Assembly (NCBI RefSeq): GCF_900113735.1
Contig: NZ_FOQM01000028.1
Location: 44,457 to 108,456 of the forward strand
Length of the DNA: 64,000 bases
Reading direction: 5' to 3'
DNA from: Bradyrhizobium sp. Gha
GTDB lineage: Bacteria > Pseudomonadota > Alphaproteobacteria > Rhizobiales > Xanthobacteraceae
Shown here: one piece after another, positions 1-8,998 of the stretch
Numbering within the stretch: the stretch's first letter is position 1
Layout: each line of letters starts with the position of its first letter
The notes under the pieces: generated by a model
Database searches by the model: none
What the model was told of the DNA's origin: nothing
Seen by the model: only the letters and a program-made list of their open reading frames with translations
Made by a program: the position numbers and the translations under genes

Positions 1-159
1 GTCACGGCGATCACCAAGGCGCAGGCCGGCTCGAAGACGGTCGACGATCTCAGCCTGCTCCTGCTCGAGCAGGCGCAGATTCTGGATGGCGAGCTGCCGG
101 AAGATCCGGCCGCGTTCACCGCGAGGCTCAACCGGCTGGTGTTGCAGGGGCTCGGGTGA
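1..159 (+). CDS. htpG: Molecular chaperone HtpG (Hsp90), C-terminal end only
   Basis: The first reading frame is open from base 1 to a TGA at 157-159 and gives the last 52 residues of a protein whose start lies outside the window. The tail reads DDLSLLLLEQAQILDGE followed by DPAAFTARLNRLV. This matches the C-terminal dimerisation helices of HtpG, where a leucine-rich LLLxQAxLxEG segment is followed by DPxxFxxRxNxLL. HtpG is the cytosolic bacterial Hsp90, an ATP-dependent foldase. Only the tail is visible, so the assignment rests on this one motif. Confidence 0.72.
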   Translation, partial: VTAITKAQAGSKTVDDLSLLLLEQAQILDGELPEDPAAFTARLNRLVLQGLG

Positions 160-173
160 GACCCGTCGTATCC

Positions 174-290
174 CGTCATTGCGAGGAGCCAGCGACAAAA
201 TTGCGAAGCAATTTTGCGCCTGGCGACGAAGCAATCCAGACTCTCTCCCCGGAGACAATCCTGGATTGCTTCGCTGCGCTCGCAATGACC
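174..290. repeat. Dispersed palindromic repeat, GTCATTGCGAGGAGC family, copy 1 (long form)
   Basis: It begins CGTCATTGCGAGGAGC and ends GCTCGCAATGACC, so the outer arms can pair. The interior carries the GACGAAGCAATCCAG and CTGGATTGCTTCG core shared with the copies at 35275, 36354 and 41083. This copy is longer than the others because it contains an extra small hairpin (AAAATTGC, loop GAA, GCAATTTT, 197-215). It fills the gap between htpG and the convergent RND gene. Confidence 0.85.
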
Positions 291-316
291 GAGGAGCTGG
301 CAGGAGCGCCGCCTAC

Positions 317-3300
317 CTACTCCGCCGCGTCCTTCTGTCGTTCACTCTCTACCTCGACTTCCGGCTTGCTCGCCATCCAGCGTGACAGCGCGTTGGAGAA
401 GCGGTCGAGGTAGAGATAGACGACGGGCGTCGTGAACAAGGTCAGTGCCTGGCTGACCGCGAGGCCGCCGACCATGGCGTAGCCGAGCGGCTGGCGGATC
501 TCCGCGCCGGTGCCGGTGCCCAGCATCAGCGGGACGCCGCCGAGCAGGGCCGCCATCGTCGTCATCATGATGGGGCGGAAGCGCAGCAGCGCGGCCTGGC
601 GGATCGACTGCTCCGGGGTCAGATGCTGCTCACGCTCGGCGGCAATGGCGAAGTCCACCATCATGATGCCGTTCTTCTTGACGATGCCGATCAGGAGGAT
701 GACCCCGATCAGGGCGATCAGGCTGAAATCGAAGCCTGATATCATCAGGATCGCGATCGCGCCGACTCCGGCCGATGGCAGCGTGGACAGGATGGTCAGC
801 GGGTGGATGTAGCTCTCGTAGAGCACCCCCAGCACCAGATAGACCACGACGAGAGCGGCGAGGATCAGCATCGGCACGGTGCCGAGCGATTGCTGGAATG
901 CCTGCGCGGTGCCCTGGAAGCTCATGGACAGCGTCGGCGGCGCGCCCATCTCGCCCACCGCGCGCATCACGGCGGCGGTTGCCTGTCCCAGCGCAACGCC
1001 TTCGGCAAGGTTGAAGCTAATCGTCACTGCGGGAAACTGGCTTTGATGTGCGATGGCGAGCGGGCGCACGGGGTCGTCATTCCAGCTGCAGATCACCGAG
1101 AGCGGAACTTCGTCGCCGGTCAGGGGCGACTTGATGTAGAGCTTGTCGAGCGTGTCGAGCTTGCCTTGCAGCGCAGGAGTGATCTCGAGGATCACGTGAT
1201 AGCTGTTGGTCTGCGTGAAATATTGCGCCACCTGGCGCTGGCCGAAGGCATCATAGAGCGTGTCGTCGATCAGCTGCGGCTGGATGCCGTAACGCGCGGC
1301 GGTGTCGCGGTTGATCGTGAGCTGCAGCGTGGTGCCCTCGGTCTGCTGGTCGGTCGCGACGTCGCGAAGCTCCGGGAGGCCCTTCATTTCCGTCAGGATC
1401 TTCGGTGCCCAGGCGTTCAGCTCGGCCAGATTGGCGTCCTGCAGCGTGAACTCGAACTGAGTGCGGGTCGCGCGGCCGCCGAGCCGCACGTCCTGCGAGG
1501 CCTGCATATAGAGGCGCGCGCCCTCGACCTTGGCGAGCTTCGGCCGCAGCCGCGCGATGATCTGCTGCGCATTCGCGTCGCGTTCCCCGATCGGCTTCAG
1601 CGTGACATACATGCGCCCCGAATTCAGCGCCGTGCCGCCTCCGCCGATGAACATCGCGATGGAATCGACGGCAGGGTCCGCCTGCACGATGGCATTGAGC
1701 TCTTCCTGCCGCCGCTTCATCTCGGCGAAGGAGATGTCCTGGGGCATTTCCGACACCGCGGTGAGGAAGCCGTTGTCCTGTTGCGGAAAGAAGCCCTTCG
1801 GGATCAGGATGAACAGCAGCGCCGACAGCGCGACCGTGGCAAAGAACACGCAGAGCGTAATGAGGCTGTGCCGCAGAGCGAGGTCGAGCCCGCGCTCATA
1901 GGCGCCAAGCAGACGCTCGAACAGCTGCTCGCTCCATCGGTAAAAGCGGCCGCTGCGGGCCTCGTGGTCCGAGCGCAGAAAACGCGACGCCATCATCGGC
2001 GTCAGGGTCAGCGACACCACGAGGGAGACGAAGATCGCCATCGACAGCGTCACCGCAAATTCGCGGAACAGCCGGCCGATGATGCCACCCATCAGTAGCA
2101 GCGGGATCAGCACGGCGACCAGCGAGATGCTGATCGAGACGATGGTGAAGCCGATCTCGGCGGCCCCCTTGTAGGCGGCGGTGACGGGGTTCTCGCCCCG
2201 CTCGACATATCGCGTGATGTTCTCCAGCATCACGATGGCGTCGTCGACCACGAATCCGACCGCGATGGTCAGCGCCATCAGCGAGAGATTGTCCAGCGAA
2301 TAGCCGAATACCCACATCAGCGAGCAGGCGCCGAGCAGCGCCAGCGGCACGGTGATGCTCGGGATGATCGTGGCCCAGAAGCTGCGCAGGAAGACGAAGA
2401 TCACCATGACCACCAGCATGATGGTGATCATCAGCGTGATCTGCACGTCGTCGACGGCGTCGCGGATGGTGATGGTGCGGTCGCTGATGATCTTGATGCC
2501 GATCGCGGGCGGGATCGCCGCGATCAGCCGCGGCAGTCTCTGCTTGATGCGGTTGACCGTCTCGATGACATTGGCGCCGGGCTGCTTGAAGATGACGAGG
2601 AACACGCCGCGTTTGCCGTCGGCCCAGGCCGCGGTCTTCATGTCTTCCGGTCCCGACACCGCCTCGCCGATGTCGCGGATCCGCAAAGGCGCGCCGTTGC
2701 GATAGGCGACGATGACGTCCTGCCATTGGCTGGCCTCGAGCAGCTGGTCGTTGGCGTAGACGGTGTAGGCGCGCCTGGTGCCGTCGATATTGCCCTTCGG
2801 GCTGTCGGTGGTCGCGATGGCGATCTGGTTGCGCACGTCCTCCAGCGACAGGCCCTTGGCGACCAGCTTGGCCGGATCGACCTGGATGCGCACCGAGGGT
2901 TTCTGCTGCCCGCCGACGAACACCTGGGCGACGCCGGGAATCTGGCTGATCTGCTGCGCGAGCTGGGCGTCGGTGCGGTCGCTGACGGTGGTCAGCGGCA
3001 GCGTGTCCGAGCTTGCCGACAGGATCATGATCGGGGAATCCGCCGGATTGACTTTGCGGTAGGTCGGCGGCGAGGGCAGATTCTTCGGCAGTTGGCCGCT
3101 CGCGGCGTTGATCGCGGCCTGCACGTCGTTGGCGGCCGCATCGATCAGGCGGTTGAGATCGAACTGGATGGTGATCGAGGCCGAGCCGAGCGAACTCGTC
3201 GACGTCATCTGCGTGATGCCGGGAATTTGCGCGAGCTGGCGCTCGAGCGGCTGCGCCACCGATGACGCCATGGTTTCCGGGCTGCCGCCGGGAAGCGACG

Positions 3301-3451
3301 CGGAAACCTGGATGGTCGGAAAGTCGACCTGGGGCAGCGGTGCGACCGGCAGCAGGGGATAGGCGACGAGGCCCACGAACAGGATGCCGGCCATCAGCAG
3401 CGAGGTGCCGATCGGATAGCGGATGAACGGAGACGAAAAGCTCTCTTGCAT
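317..3451 (-). CDS. RND (HAE1-type) multidrug efflux inner-membrane transporter, MdtB/MdtC-like
   Basis: This 1044-residue protein has the normal length of a hydrophobe/amphiphile efflux RND pump. It has an N-terminal membrane helix, a periplasmic porter domain beginning PLPQVDFPTIQVSA, a first block of membrane helices including GFVVDDAIVMLENI (the proton-relay TM4 Asp-Asp pair), a second porter domain and a second helix block with GIVKKNGIMMVDFA. RND pumps export drugs, detergents or metabolites across the envelope using the proton gradient, working with a periplasmic adaptor and an outer-membrane channel. Neither partner is adjacent: htpG converges downstream and a DUF3551 gene lies upstream. 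The P-A-D-SPIMILS and Q-Q-T-E-G-T features favour the MdtB/MdtC branch over AcrB. The substrate is unknown. Confidence 0.9.
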   Translation of the reverse strand: MQESFSSPFIRYPIGTSLLMAGILFVGLVAYPLLPVAPLPQVDFPTIQVSASLPGGSPETMASSVAQPLERQLAQIPGITQMTSTSSLGSASITIQFDLNRLIDAAANDVQAAINAASGQLPKNLPSPPTYRKVNPADSPIMILSASSDTLPLTTVSDRTDAQLAQQISQIPGVAQVFVGGQQKPSVRIQVDPAKLVAKGLSLEDVRNQIAIATTDSPKGNIDGTRRAYTVYANDQLLEASQWQDVIVAYRNGAPLRIRDIGEAVSGPEDMKTAAWADGKRGVFLVIFKQPGANVIETVNRIKQRLPRLIAAIPPAIGIKIISDRTITIRDAVDDVQITLMITIMLVVMVIFVFLRSFWATIIPSITVPLALLGACSLMWVFGYSLDNLSLMALTIAVGFVVDDAIVMLENITRYVERGENPVTAAYKGAAEIGFTIVSISISLVAVLIPLLLMGGIIGRLFREFAVTLSMAIFVSLVVSLTLTPMMASRFLRSDHEARSGRFYRWSEQLFERLLGAYERGLDLALRHSLITLCVFFATVALSALLFILIPKGFFPQQDNGFLTAVSEMPQDISFAEMKRRQEELNAIVQADPAVDSIAMFIGGGGTALNSGRMYVTLKPIGERDANAQQIIARLRPKLAKVEGARLYMQASQDVRLGGRATRTQFEFTLQDANLAELNAWAPKILTEMKGLPELRDVATDQQTEGTTLQLTINRDTAARYGIQPQLIDDTLYDAFGQRQVAQYFTQTNSYHVILEITPALQGKLDTLDKLYIKSPLTGDEVPLSVICSWNDDPVRPLAIAHQSQFPAVTISFNLAEGVALGQATAAVMRAVGEMGAPPTLSMSFQGTAQAFQQSLGTVPMLILAALVVVYLVLGVLYESYIHPLTILSTLPSAGVGAIAILMISGFDFSLIALIGVILLIGIVKKNGIMMVDFAIAAEREQHLTPEQSIRQAALLRFRPIMMTTMAALLGGVPLMLGTGTGAEIRQPLGYAMVGGLAVSQALTLFTTPVVYLYLDRFSNALSRWMASKPEVEVESERQKDAAE

Positions 3452-3875
3452 GCCCTGAGCCCACGGACCGGCCAGCGCATCTTGGCCCCGCTCACAGCGG
3501 CGCTGCGCCCGAAGCCCGAGCGCACATGTGCGTTTCCTTCAGCCCATATGTTTGTTGATCGCCCTGGAACATCAGGGGTCCGGGGCGGCGTTATGATCGC
3601 AAGACTAGTCCTTTCGCCCGGGCGTGCGAACGGTTTCCTGCCCCAGTCACGTGCGACCTTTGTCGAAGGACTGACGTGGCGAGATATGCGTTCAGTGCAG
3701 GCTCGGCACGGAGCGCCTTCGCGGTTTCGGATCGCCAGGGCAACGTGTCGGACCGGTTTTGCTGCAGGTCACAAGCGGGAGAGGTATAAATAGGAACGGT
3801 CGCTTCTTCCGCGCTGTTGTGCCATATCGAAATGGCATAACGCTTGCCGTTGCCACCGCTTTAAGGACATGTCCG
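3452..3875. other. Intergenic stretch between the RND gene and the DUF3551 gene
   Basis: These 424 bases separate divergently transcribed genes and should hold promoters for both. I see no RNA gene, repeat or convincing operator. Short open frames here lack ribosome-binding sites and recognisable sequence. An AAGGAC sequence at 3863-3868 serves as the ribosome-binding site of the downstream gene. Confidence 0.4.
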
Positions 3876-4151
3876 ATGCGCCTGCCGCTCCTGATCGTCA
3901 CTGCCGTTGCCACGCTGTTCGTTGCGGCAGATGCCAGCGCCCAGCGCTACGATCCACACTATCCGGTGTGCATGCACGTTTACTCGGGCGGTCTTCGCGG
4001 TGGCGGCGGCGACTGGTTCGACTGCTCCTTCACGTCAATGCCGCAGTGCCGGGCCACCGCGTCCGGCCTCGCTGCAACCTGCGACATCAACCCATATTAT
4101 GCCTTCGATCAGCCGCCGCCCCCGCGCCGGCACCACAAGCGGGCGTACTAA
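3876..4151 (+). CDS. Small secreted DUF3551-family protein
   Basis: The 91-residue product starts at ATG 3876, preceded by AAGGAC, and opens with a Sec signal peptide (MRLPLLIVTAVATLFVAADASAQ). The mature part is short and Cys-rich, with RYDPHYPVCMHV, a Gly-rich turn, CSFTSMPQCRATASG and CDINPYY. This is the DUF3551 pattern common in Bradyrhizobium and relatives. Four cysteines probably form disulfides in the periplasm. The function of the family is unknown. A longer upstream frame exists from 3759 but would bury the signal peptide, so the internal start is preferred. Confidence 0.82.
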   Translation: MRLPLLIVTAVATLFVAADASAQRYDPHYPVCMHVYSGGLRGGGGDWFDCSFTSMPQCRATASGLAATCDINPYYAFDQPPPPRRHHKRAY

Positions 4152-4212
4152 AGGTCTGCGATGCCGTCGTTCGGGATGAACATCCGTCCGTTTGGCGCGC
4201 AGAAGCCGCAGG

Positions 4213-5193
4213 CTATTCCTTCCTGATTCCCGACAGCTCCACCACCTTGCGCCAACGCTCGGTCTCGGCGGTCAGCATGCCGCCGAACTCGCCTGGATTG
4301 CCGTGCAGCGGGATCGCGCCGAGCTCGGCGATGCGGGCCTTGATCCCGGCGTCGGATAGCGCCATGTCGATCTCGCGATTGAGCAGGTCGACGATCTCGC
4401 GCGGCGTGTCAAAGGGTGCGCCGACGCCGTAGAACGAAGACGTTTCGTAGCCGGCTAGTGTGTCGGCGATGGGCGGCACGTCAGGAAGGATGTCCGATCG
4501 CTCGCGCGTTGTGACGCCGAGCGCACGAAGCTTGCCGGCGCGCACCAGCTCAAAAGACGAGGTCACGTTGTCGAACATGCCCTGGATCTGGCCGCTCATC
4601 ACGTCGGTCAGGCCGGGTGCGGAGCCGCGATAGGGCACGTGGGTGAACTGAACGCCCGCCATGGACTTGAACAGCTCGCCGGAGAGATGCAGTGACGTGC
4701 CGATGCCCGAGGAGGCAATCGACATCTTACCGGGATTGGCCTTGGCGTAGGCGATGAAGTCGGCGACGCTCTTCACCGGCAAATCGTTGTTGACGACGAG
4801 CACCAGCGGAATGCGTGCGACGCCGGCGACCGGCGTTATGCTCTTGGCGAAATCGTAAGGCAGTGTCGGATCGAACGAGGCGTTGATCGCATTTGCGGTC
4901 GAGGTCAGCAGCAGCGTGTAGCCGTCCGGCGTGGACGTGATCACCGCCTGCGTGCCGATATTGCCGCCGGCGCCCGGCTTGTTCTCCACGATGAAGCTCT
5001 GTCCGAGCCGGTCGGACAGGCGCTGGCAGATCAGCCGGGACAGCACGTCGGTCGCCCCGCCCGGTGCATAAGGCACCACCCATTTCACGCTGCGCGAAGG
5101 ATAGGACGGGTTGCCAATCGCAAAGGCACGCGGCGCCGCGAGCGCAGCCCCGGCACCGGCGGCGATTTGAAGGAAATGTCGCCTGCTCATCAT
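4213..5193 (-). CDS. Tripartite tricarboxylate transporter substrate-binding protein (Bug family)
   Basis: The product of about 326 residues starts at M 5193 (or 5190). It has a twin-arginine-type leader (SRRHFLQIAAGAGAALAAPRAFA) followed by PSRSVKWVVPYAPGGATDVLSR, the hallmark opening of Bug/TctC periplasmic binding proteins. Later blocks (VENKPGAGGNIG, TSTPDGYTLLL, HVPYRGSAPGLTDVMSGQI) are also diagnostic. These proteins bind small carboxylates or amides in the periplasm for a TctAB permease. No permease genes are adjacent, which is usual for Bug proteins. A further 20 in-frame residues upstream are not signal-like and were excluded. The ligand cannot be predicted from the sequence. Confidence 0.9.
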   Translation of the reverse strand: MMSRRHFLQIAAGAGAALAAPRAFAIGNPSYPSRSVKWVVPYAPGGATDVLSRLICQRLSDRLGQSFIVENKPGAGGNIGTQAVITSTPDGYTLLLTSTANAINASFDPTLPYDFAKSITPVAGVARIPLVLVVNNDLPVKSVADFIAYAKANPGKMSIASSGIGTSLHLSGELFKSMAGVQFTHVPYRGSAPGLTDVMSGQIQGMFDNVTSSFELVRAGKLRALGVTTRERSDILPDVPPIADTLAGYETSSFYGVGAPFDTPREIVDLLNREIDMALSDAGIKARIAELGAIPLHGNPGEFGGMLTAETERWRKVVELSGIRKE

Positions 5194-5417
5194 CGTCCGC
5201 GTCTCCGCTCTCTCTGTCCCTTCCCCCCTTGTGCGAGAGGGAAGCTTCGGCACCTCATGAGATATTGCAAGTAGCGCGAGACCGCACGCCGATCCGGTCG
5301 GCTTGGTAAAGGACGACTAGAGTTAATCCTGCACCGTCAGGCTTTTACCTTGTCTCTTAACACCTGGGCAGGGCGCGCGAGCTAAGCTGCCGCAACCAGC
5401 AGACAGGTTCCGGAAGA

Positions 5418-7232
5418 ATGAACGGCATGAGCACCGGTGTCATCGAACAGCCGAAAGCCGCGCGCGCACCCTCGGCTTCAAAGATCTGGCTGAAGGCGAT
5501 CGAGCTGACCGCGCGGATCGAGAAATTGCCGGGCCGCTTGTTCGCAGATGTCGTCGACGATTGGGCACGGCGCCAGCCCGACCACATCGCGCTGGTCACG
5601 GACGACGCCAGACTCGACTATGACGCGCTGTCGAAACGCATCAATCGCTATGCGCGCTGGGCGCGCTCGGTTGGCGTGGTCAAGGGCGACACCGTCGCGC
5701 TGATCATGACCAACGGCATCGATTATGTCGCGGCGTGGCTCGGCATCAGCCGCGTCGGCGGCGTGGTGGCACTGATCAATACCAGGCTGGTCGGGCAATC
5801 TCTCGCGCATTGCCTCGACGTCGCAAAGCCTTCGTATATCATCGTCGCGCACGAGATGATGGAGATGCTGGAGAGCGCCACGCCGCATCTGAGGACAGAG
5901 GCCAAGATCTGGACCCATGGCGATGCCCGCAGCGAGCGCGCGATCGACGTTGCGCTCGCCGTGCTTGATGACGGGGCGCTGTCGCCGGAAGAGCGCGGCG
6001 ACGTCACCATCGATGATCGTGCGCTGCTGATCTACACCTCGGGCACGACAGGCCTGCCGAAGGCCGCCAGCATCAGCCATCGTCGCATTCTCAATTGGGG
6101 CTTCTGGTTCGCCGGTCTGGCCGGTGCGACGCCGCAGGATCGGCTCTATGATTGCCTGCCGCTGTTCCACTCGGTCGGAGGCATCGTCGCGCCGTGCAGC
6201 ATGCTTGCCGCCGGCGGCTCGGTGGTGATCGCGGAGAGGTTTTCGGCCTCGAACTTCTGGTCCGACATCGTCAGGCACGATTGTACGCTGTTTCAATATA
6301 TCGGCGAGCTCTGCCGCTATCTGCTCAAGGCGCCGCCGTCCGAATATGAGAATCGTCATCGGCTGCGGCTAGTGTGCGGCAACGGTCTGCGCGGCGACAT
6401 CTGGGAGGATTTCCAGAGCCGTTTCGCCATCCCGCGCATTCTCGAATTCTATGCCGCGACCGAAGGCAATTTCTCGCTGTTCAACGTCGAGGGGCAGCCT
6501 GGCGCAATCGGCCGCATTCCGCCGCTGCTGGCCCATCGTTTCCCGGCTAGCCTCGTCAAGCTCGACCCCGACGGCGGTGCTCCGCTGCGCAACGAGGAGG
6601 GCCTCTGTGTCCCTTGCGCCCGCGGCGAGGCGGGTGAGGCCATCGGTCGCATCGGCAAGGCGGACGAGGGCGGCGGCCGCTTCGAGGGCTATACCGATGC
6701 CGGCGAGACCGAGAAGAAGATTCTGCGCGACGTCTTCGCCAAGGGCGATGCCTGGTTCCGCACCGGCGACTTGATGCGGCTCGACGACAAGGGCTTCTTC
6801 CATTTCGTCGATCGCATCGGCGATACCTTCCGCTGGAAAGGTGAGAACGTCGCGACATCGGAGGTCAACGACGCCGTGCGCGATTTCGCGGGCGTGGTTG
6901 ATGCCACCACCTACGGCGTGAGCATTCCCGGCACCGACGGTCGCGCGGGCATGAGCGCGATCGTCGTGAACGAGGGATTCGATATTGAAGCGCTGCCAGC
7001 CCATCTCGCGCAGCGCCTGCCGGTTTACGCCCGTCCCGTCTTCATCCGCATCTCGCGCGAGCTCGATGCGACCGAAACGTTCAAGCAGAAGAAGGGCGAG
7101 CTCGCCCGCGCAGGCTTTGACCCGGGTGCGATAGCGGAACCGCTTTTCATGCTCGAGCCGAGATCCGGCGCTTACGTTCCGCTCGATTCCGGAACTTTTG
7201 CGCAGATCGTGGGCGGCGCGATCAGGCTGTAG
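5418..7232 (+). CDS. Long-chain acyl-CoA synthetase, FATP/FadD6-like
   Basis: This 604-residue AMP-forming enzyme shows the P-loop IYTSGTTGLPKAA near residue 205. Further along are FYAATEGNFSLFNVEGQPGAIGR and the adenylation hinge region WFRTGDLMRLDDKGFFHFVDRIGDTFRWKGENV, split here by normal spacing. ATEGN and the DRIGDTFRWKGENV block are typical of the fatty-acid-transport-protein branch, which couples uptake of long or very long chain fatty acids to CoA activation. It starts at ATG 5418 after GGAAG; a second ATG at 5427 is possible. It lies upstream of an ACP/ligase/reductase set, separated by 151 bases, and may feed or share its acyl substrate. The exact chain length is unknown. Confidence 0.88.
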   Translation: MNGMSTGVIEQPKAARAPSASKIWLKAIELTARIEKLPGRLFADVVDDWARRQPDHIALVTDDARLDYDALSKRINRYARWARSVGVVKGDTVALIMTNGIDYVAAWLGISRVGGVVALINTRLVGQSLAHCLDVAKPSYIIVAHEMMEMLESATPHLRTEAKIWTHGDARSERAIDVALAVLDDGALSPEERGDVTIDDRALLIYTSGTTGLPKAASISHRRILNWGFWFAGLAGATPQDRLYDCLPLFHSVGGIVAPCSMLAAGGSVVIAERFSASNFWSDIVRHDCTLFQYIGELCRYLLKAPPSEYENRHRLRLVCGNGLRGDIWEDFQSRFAIPRILEFYAATEGNFSLFNVEGQPGAIGRIPPLLAHRFPASLVKLDPDGGAPLRNEEGLCVPCARGEAGEAIGRIGKADEGGGRFEGYTDAGETEKKILRDVFAKGDAWFRTGDLMRLDDKGFFHFVDRIGDTFRWKGENVATSEVNDAVRDFAGVVDATTYGVSIPGTDGRAGMSAIVVNEGFDIEALPAHLAQRLPVYARPVFIRISRELDATETFKQKKGELARAGFDPGAIAEPLFMLEPRSGAYVPLDSGTFAQIVGGAIRL

Positions 7233-7257
7233 CCGCAGCAAAATTGCCAGATAGGTC

Positions 7258-7274
7258 CAATTTTATCCGAATTG
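7258..7274. promoter_or_regulatory. Weak dyad upstream of the ACP gene
   Basis: CAATT (7258-7262) and AATTG (7270-7274) form a short inverted repeat in the 151-base gap before the acyl carrier protein gene. The spacing suits a helix-turn-helix operator, but the arms are only 5 bases and AT-rich, so chance is a real alternative. Confidence 0.25.
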
Positions 7275-7383
7275 TCCAAGAGGCCATTTACTTCTGTCTG
7301 GTAAACAGGTGCCATGGGAGGCGGTCATCCGAGAGCCGCCGCAAGAAGCACGATCGATTAACTAACTCAGAGGCAAGCCAGCC

Positions 7384-7629
7384 ATGTCGGTAAGGTCCAA
7401 GGTCATCGAGGCGATCCAGCAGATCGCCAAGGAGCAGCAGGTCACGCTTCCCGCCCTCTCGGACGATTTGTCCCTGCAGGAGACGGGGTTCGACTCGCTC
7501 GCCTTCGCAATCCTCGTCGCGCGACTCGAGGACGAGACCGGCGTCGACCCCTTCACCATTTCCGAGGACGCCGCGTTCCCCGCCACCGTGGGTGATTTCG
7601 TGCGGGCCTACGAAAATGTCCCCGCCTGA
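7384..7629 (+). CDS. Acyl carrier protein
   Basis: The 81-residue acidic protein carries the 4'-phosphopantetheine attachment site ETGFDSLAFA, with the modified Ser at residue 38. The family consensus is DSL. It is a specialised ACP rather than the housekeeping AcpP, because it lacks the usual LGADSLDTVEL and sits beside a ligase rather than fab genes. Its stop codon lies inside the start region of the next gene (14-base overlap), so translation is probably coupled. It presumably carries an acyl chain loaded by the neighbouring adenylate-forming enzyme and reduced by the downstream FabG-like protein. Confidence 0.88.
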   Translation: MSVRSKVIEAIQQIAKEQQVTLPALSDDLSLQETGFDSLAFAILVARLEDETGVDPFTISEDAAFPATVGDFVRAYENVPA

Positions 7630-8998
7630 GATCTTTGCGCTCCGCAACCATCTCGGCACGGAGCTGACCGGCCGCACCCTGTCGGATGCCCACGATGTCG
7701 TGTCGCTGACGGACATCCTGTCGCAGACGGTCCTCGGTGGCCGCCTGCGCGAATTGTCCGGCCGCGCGGTGCTGCTGAAATTGTCCGACCAGCTCCGTTC
7801 CGGCGTTGCGATGATCGAGCTCGACGGCATCGCCCGACGCATGCTGCTGTGCCCGCCGGATCTCAACCCGGCCCATCTGGACGCGCTGATCGCGGATGCC
7901 GGGATCGATGCCGTCGTCACCGACGAGCCCGATCGTTGGGCCGCGACCGGCGTGTCGCTGGTCGTCATCGCACAGTTGCCGCTTCAGCCCGCGGACCCTG
8001 CCGAGACCGAACGCGCCACAGAATGGCTGATGCTCACCTCGGGCACCTCAGGCGTGCCCAAAGTCGTCGGTCACACGCTGGAAGCGCTCACCGGCGCCAT
8101 CGTCGCCGAGGGTCCCGCAAAGGGACCCGCGCCCGTTTGGGCCACGTTCTATGACATTCGCCGCTATGGCGGCCTGCAGATCTTCCTCCGCGCCATCCTC
8201 TCGGGCGGCTCGATGGTGTTGTCTGACCCGCATGAGGCGCTCCCCGATCACGTCGCACGGCTGATTGCGCGCGGCGTCTCACACATCTCCGGCACGCCTT
8301 CGCACTGGCGCAAGCTCCTGATGAGCGGCTCGGCCGCGCAATTCAAGCCGGGCTATGTCCGGCTCTCCGGCGAGATCGCCGACCAGGCGGTGCTCGATGG
8401 CCTGAAGGCGGCCTTCCCCAATTCCTCCATCGGCCATGCCTACGCCTCGACCGAGGCCGGCGTCGGCTTCGCCGTCAATGACGGGCTCGAAGGCTTTCCG
8501 GCCAATTATCTCGGCAACCGCAATGGTGTCGAGATGAAGGTCGTCGACGGCTCGCTTCGCATCCGCTCGACCCGCACGGCACACGCCTACATTGGCCGCG
8601 ACGCTGCGGCGCTCACCGATAGCGAGGGGTTCGTCGACAGTGGCGACATCGTCGAATTGCGCGGCGACCGCTACTATTTCGTCGGCCGCCGCGGCGGCAT
8701 CATCAATATCGGTGGGCTGAAGGTTCATCCCGAAGAGATCGAGGCGGCAATCAACCGTCACCCTGACGTGCTGATGTCGCGGGCCAAATCCCGCCGCAGC
8801 CCGATCACCGGCGGCATCGTCGTTGCCGACGTGATCCTCGCTGACGGCACCGATCAGGCGCGGGCGAAAGAGATCCGCGACCAGATCCTGGATCAGTGCC
8901 GCGCGCAGCTTGCGTCGCACAAGGTGCCGGCGGTGATCCGCTTCGTCGAGGCGCTCGATGTCACCCCGGCCGGCAAACTGGCGCGCACCGATGCATAA
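7616..8998 (+). CDS. AMP-dependent acyl ligase (acyl-CoA/acyl-ACP synthetase-like)
   Basis: This class I adenylate-forming enzyme of about 460 residues has the P-loop LMLTSGTSGVPKVVGH near residue 138, the A5-type motif GHAYASTEAGVGFAV and a C-terminal subdomain with YFVGRRGGIINIGGLKVHPEEIE. The start at ATG 7616 is chosen because the 8 upstream residues of the longer frame lie deep in the ACP gene. It is shorter than usual acyl-CoA synthetases (500-600 residues), mainly in the N-terminal region. Overlap with the ACP gene suggests that it charges that ACP. Activation with CoA is the alternative. Confidence 0.83.
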   Translation: MSPPEIFALRNHLGTELTGRTLSDAHDVVSLTDILSQTVLGGRLRELSGRAVLLKLSDQLRSGVAMIELDGIARRMLLCPPDLNPAHLDALIADAGIDAVVTDEPDRWAATGVSLVVIAQLPLQPADPAETERATEWLMLTSGTSGVPKVVGHTLEALTGAIVAEGPAKGPAPVWATFYDIRRYGGLQIFLRAILSGGSMVLSDPHEALPDHVARLIARGVSHISGTPSHWRKLLMSGSAAQFKPGYVRLSGEIADQAVLDGLKAAFPNSSIGHAYASTEAGVGFAVNDGLEGFPANYLGNRNGVEMKVVDGSLRIRSTRTAHAYIGRDAAALTDSEGFVDSGDIVELRGDRYYFVGRRGGIINIGGLKVHPEEIEAAINRHPDVLMSRAKSRRSPITGGIVVADVILADGTDQARAKEIRDQILDQCRAQLASHKVPAVIRFVEALDVTPAGKLARTDA

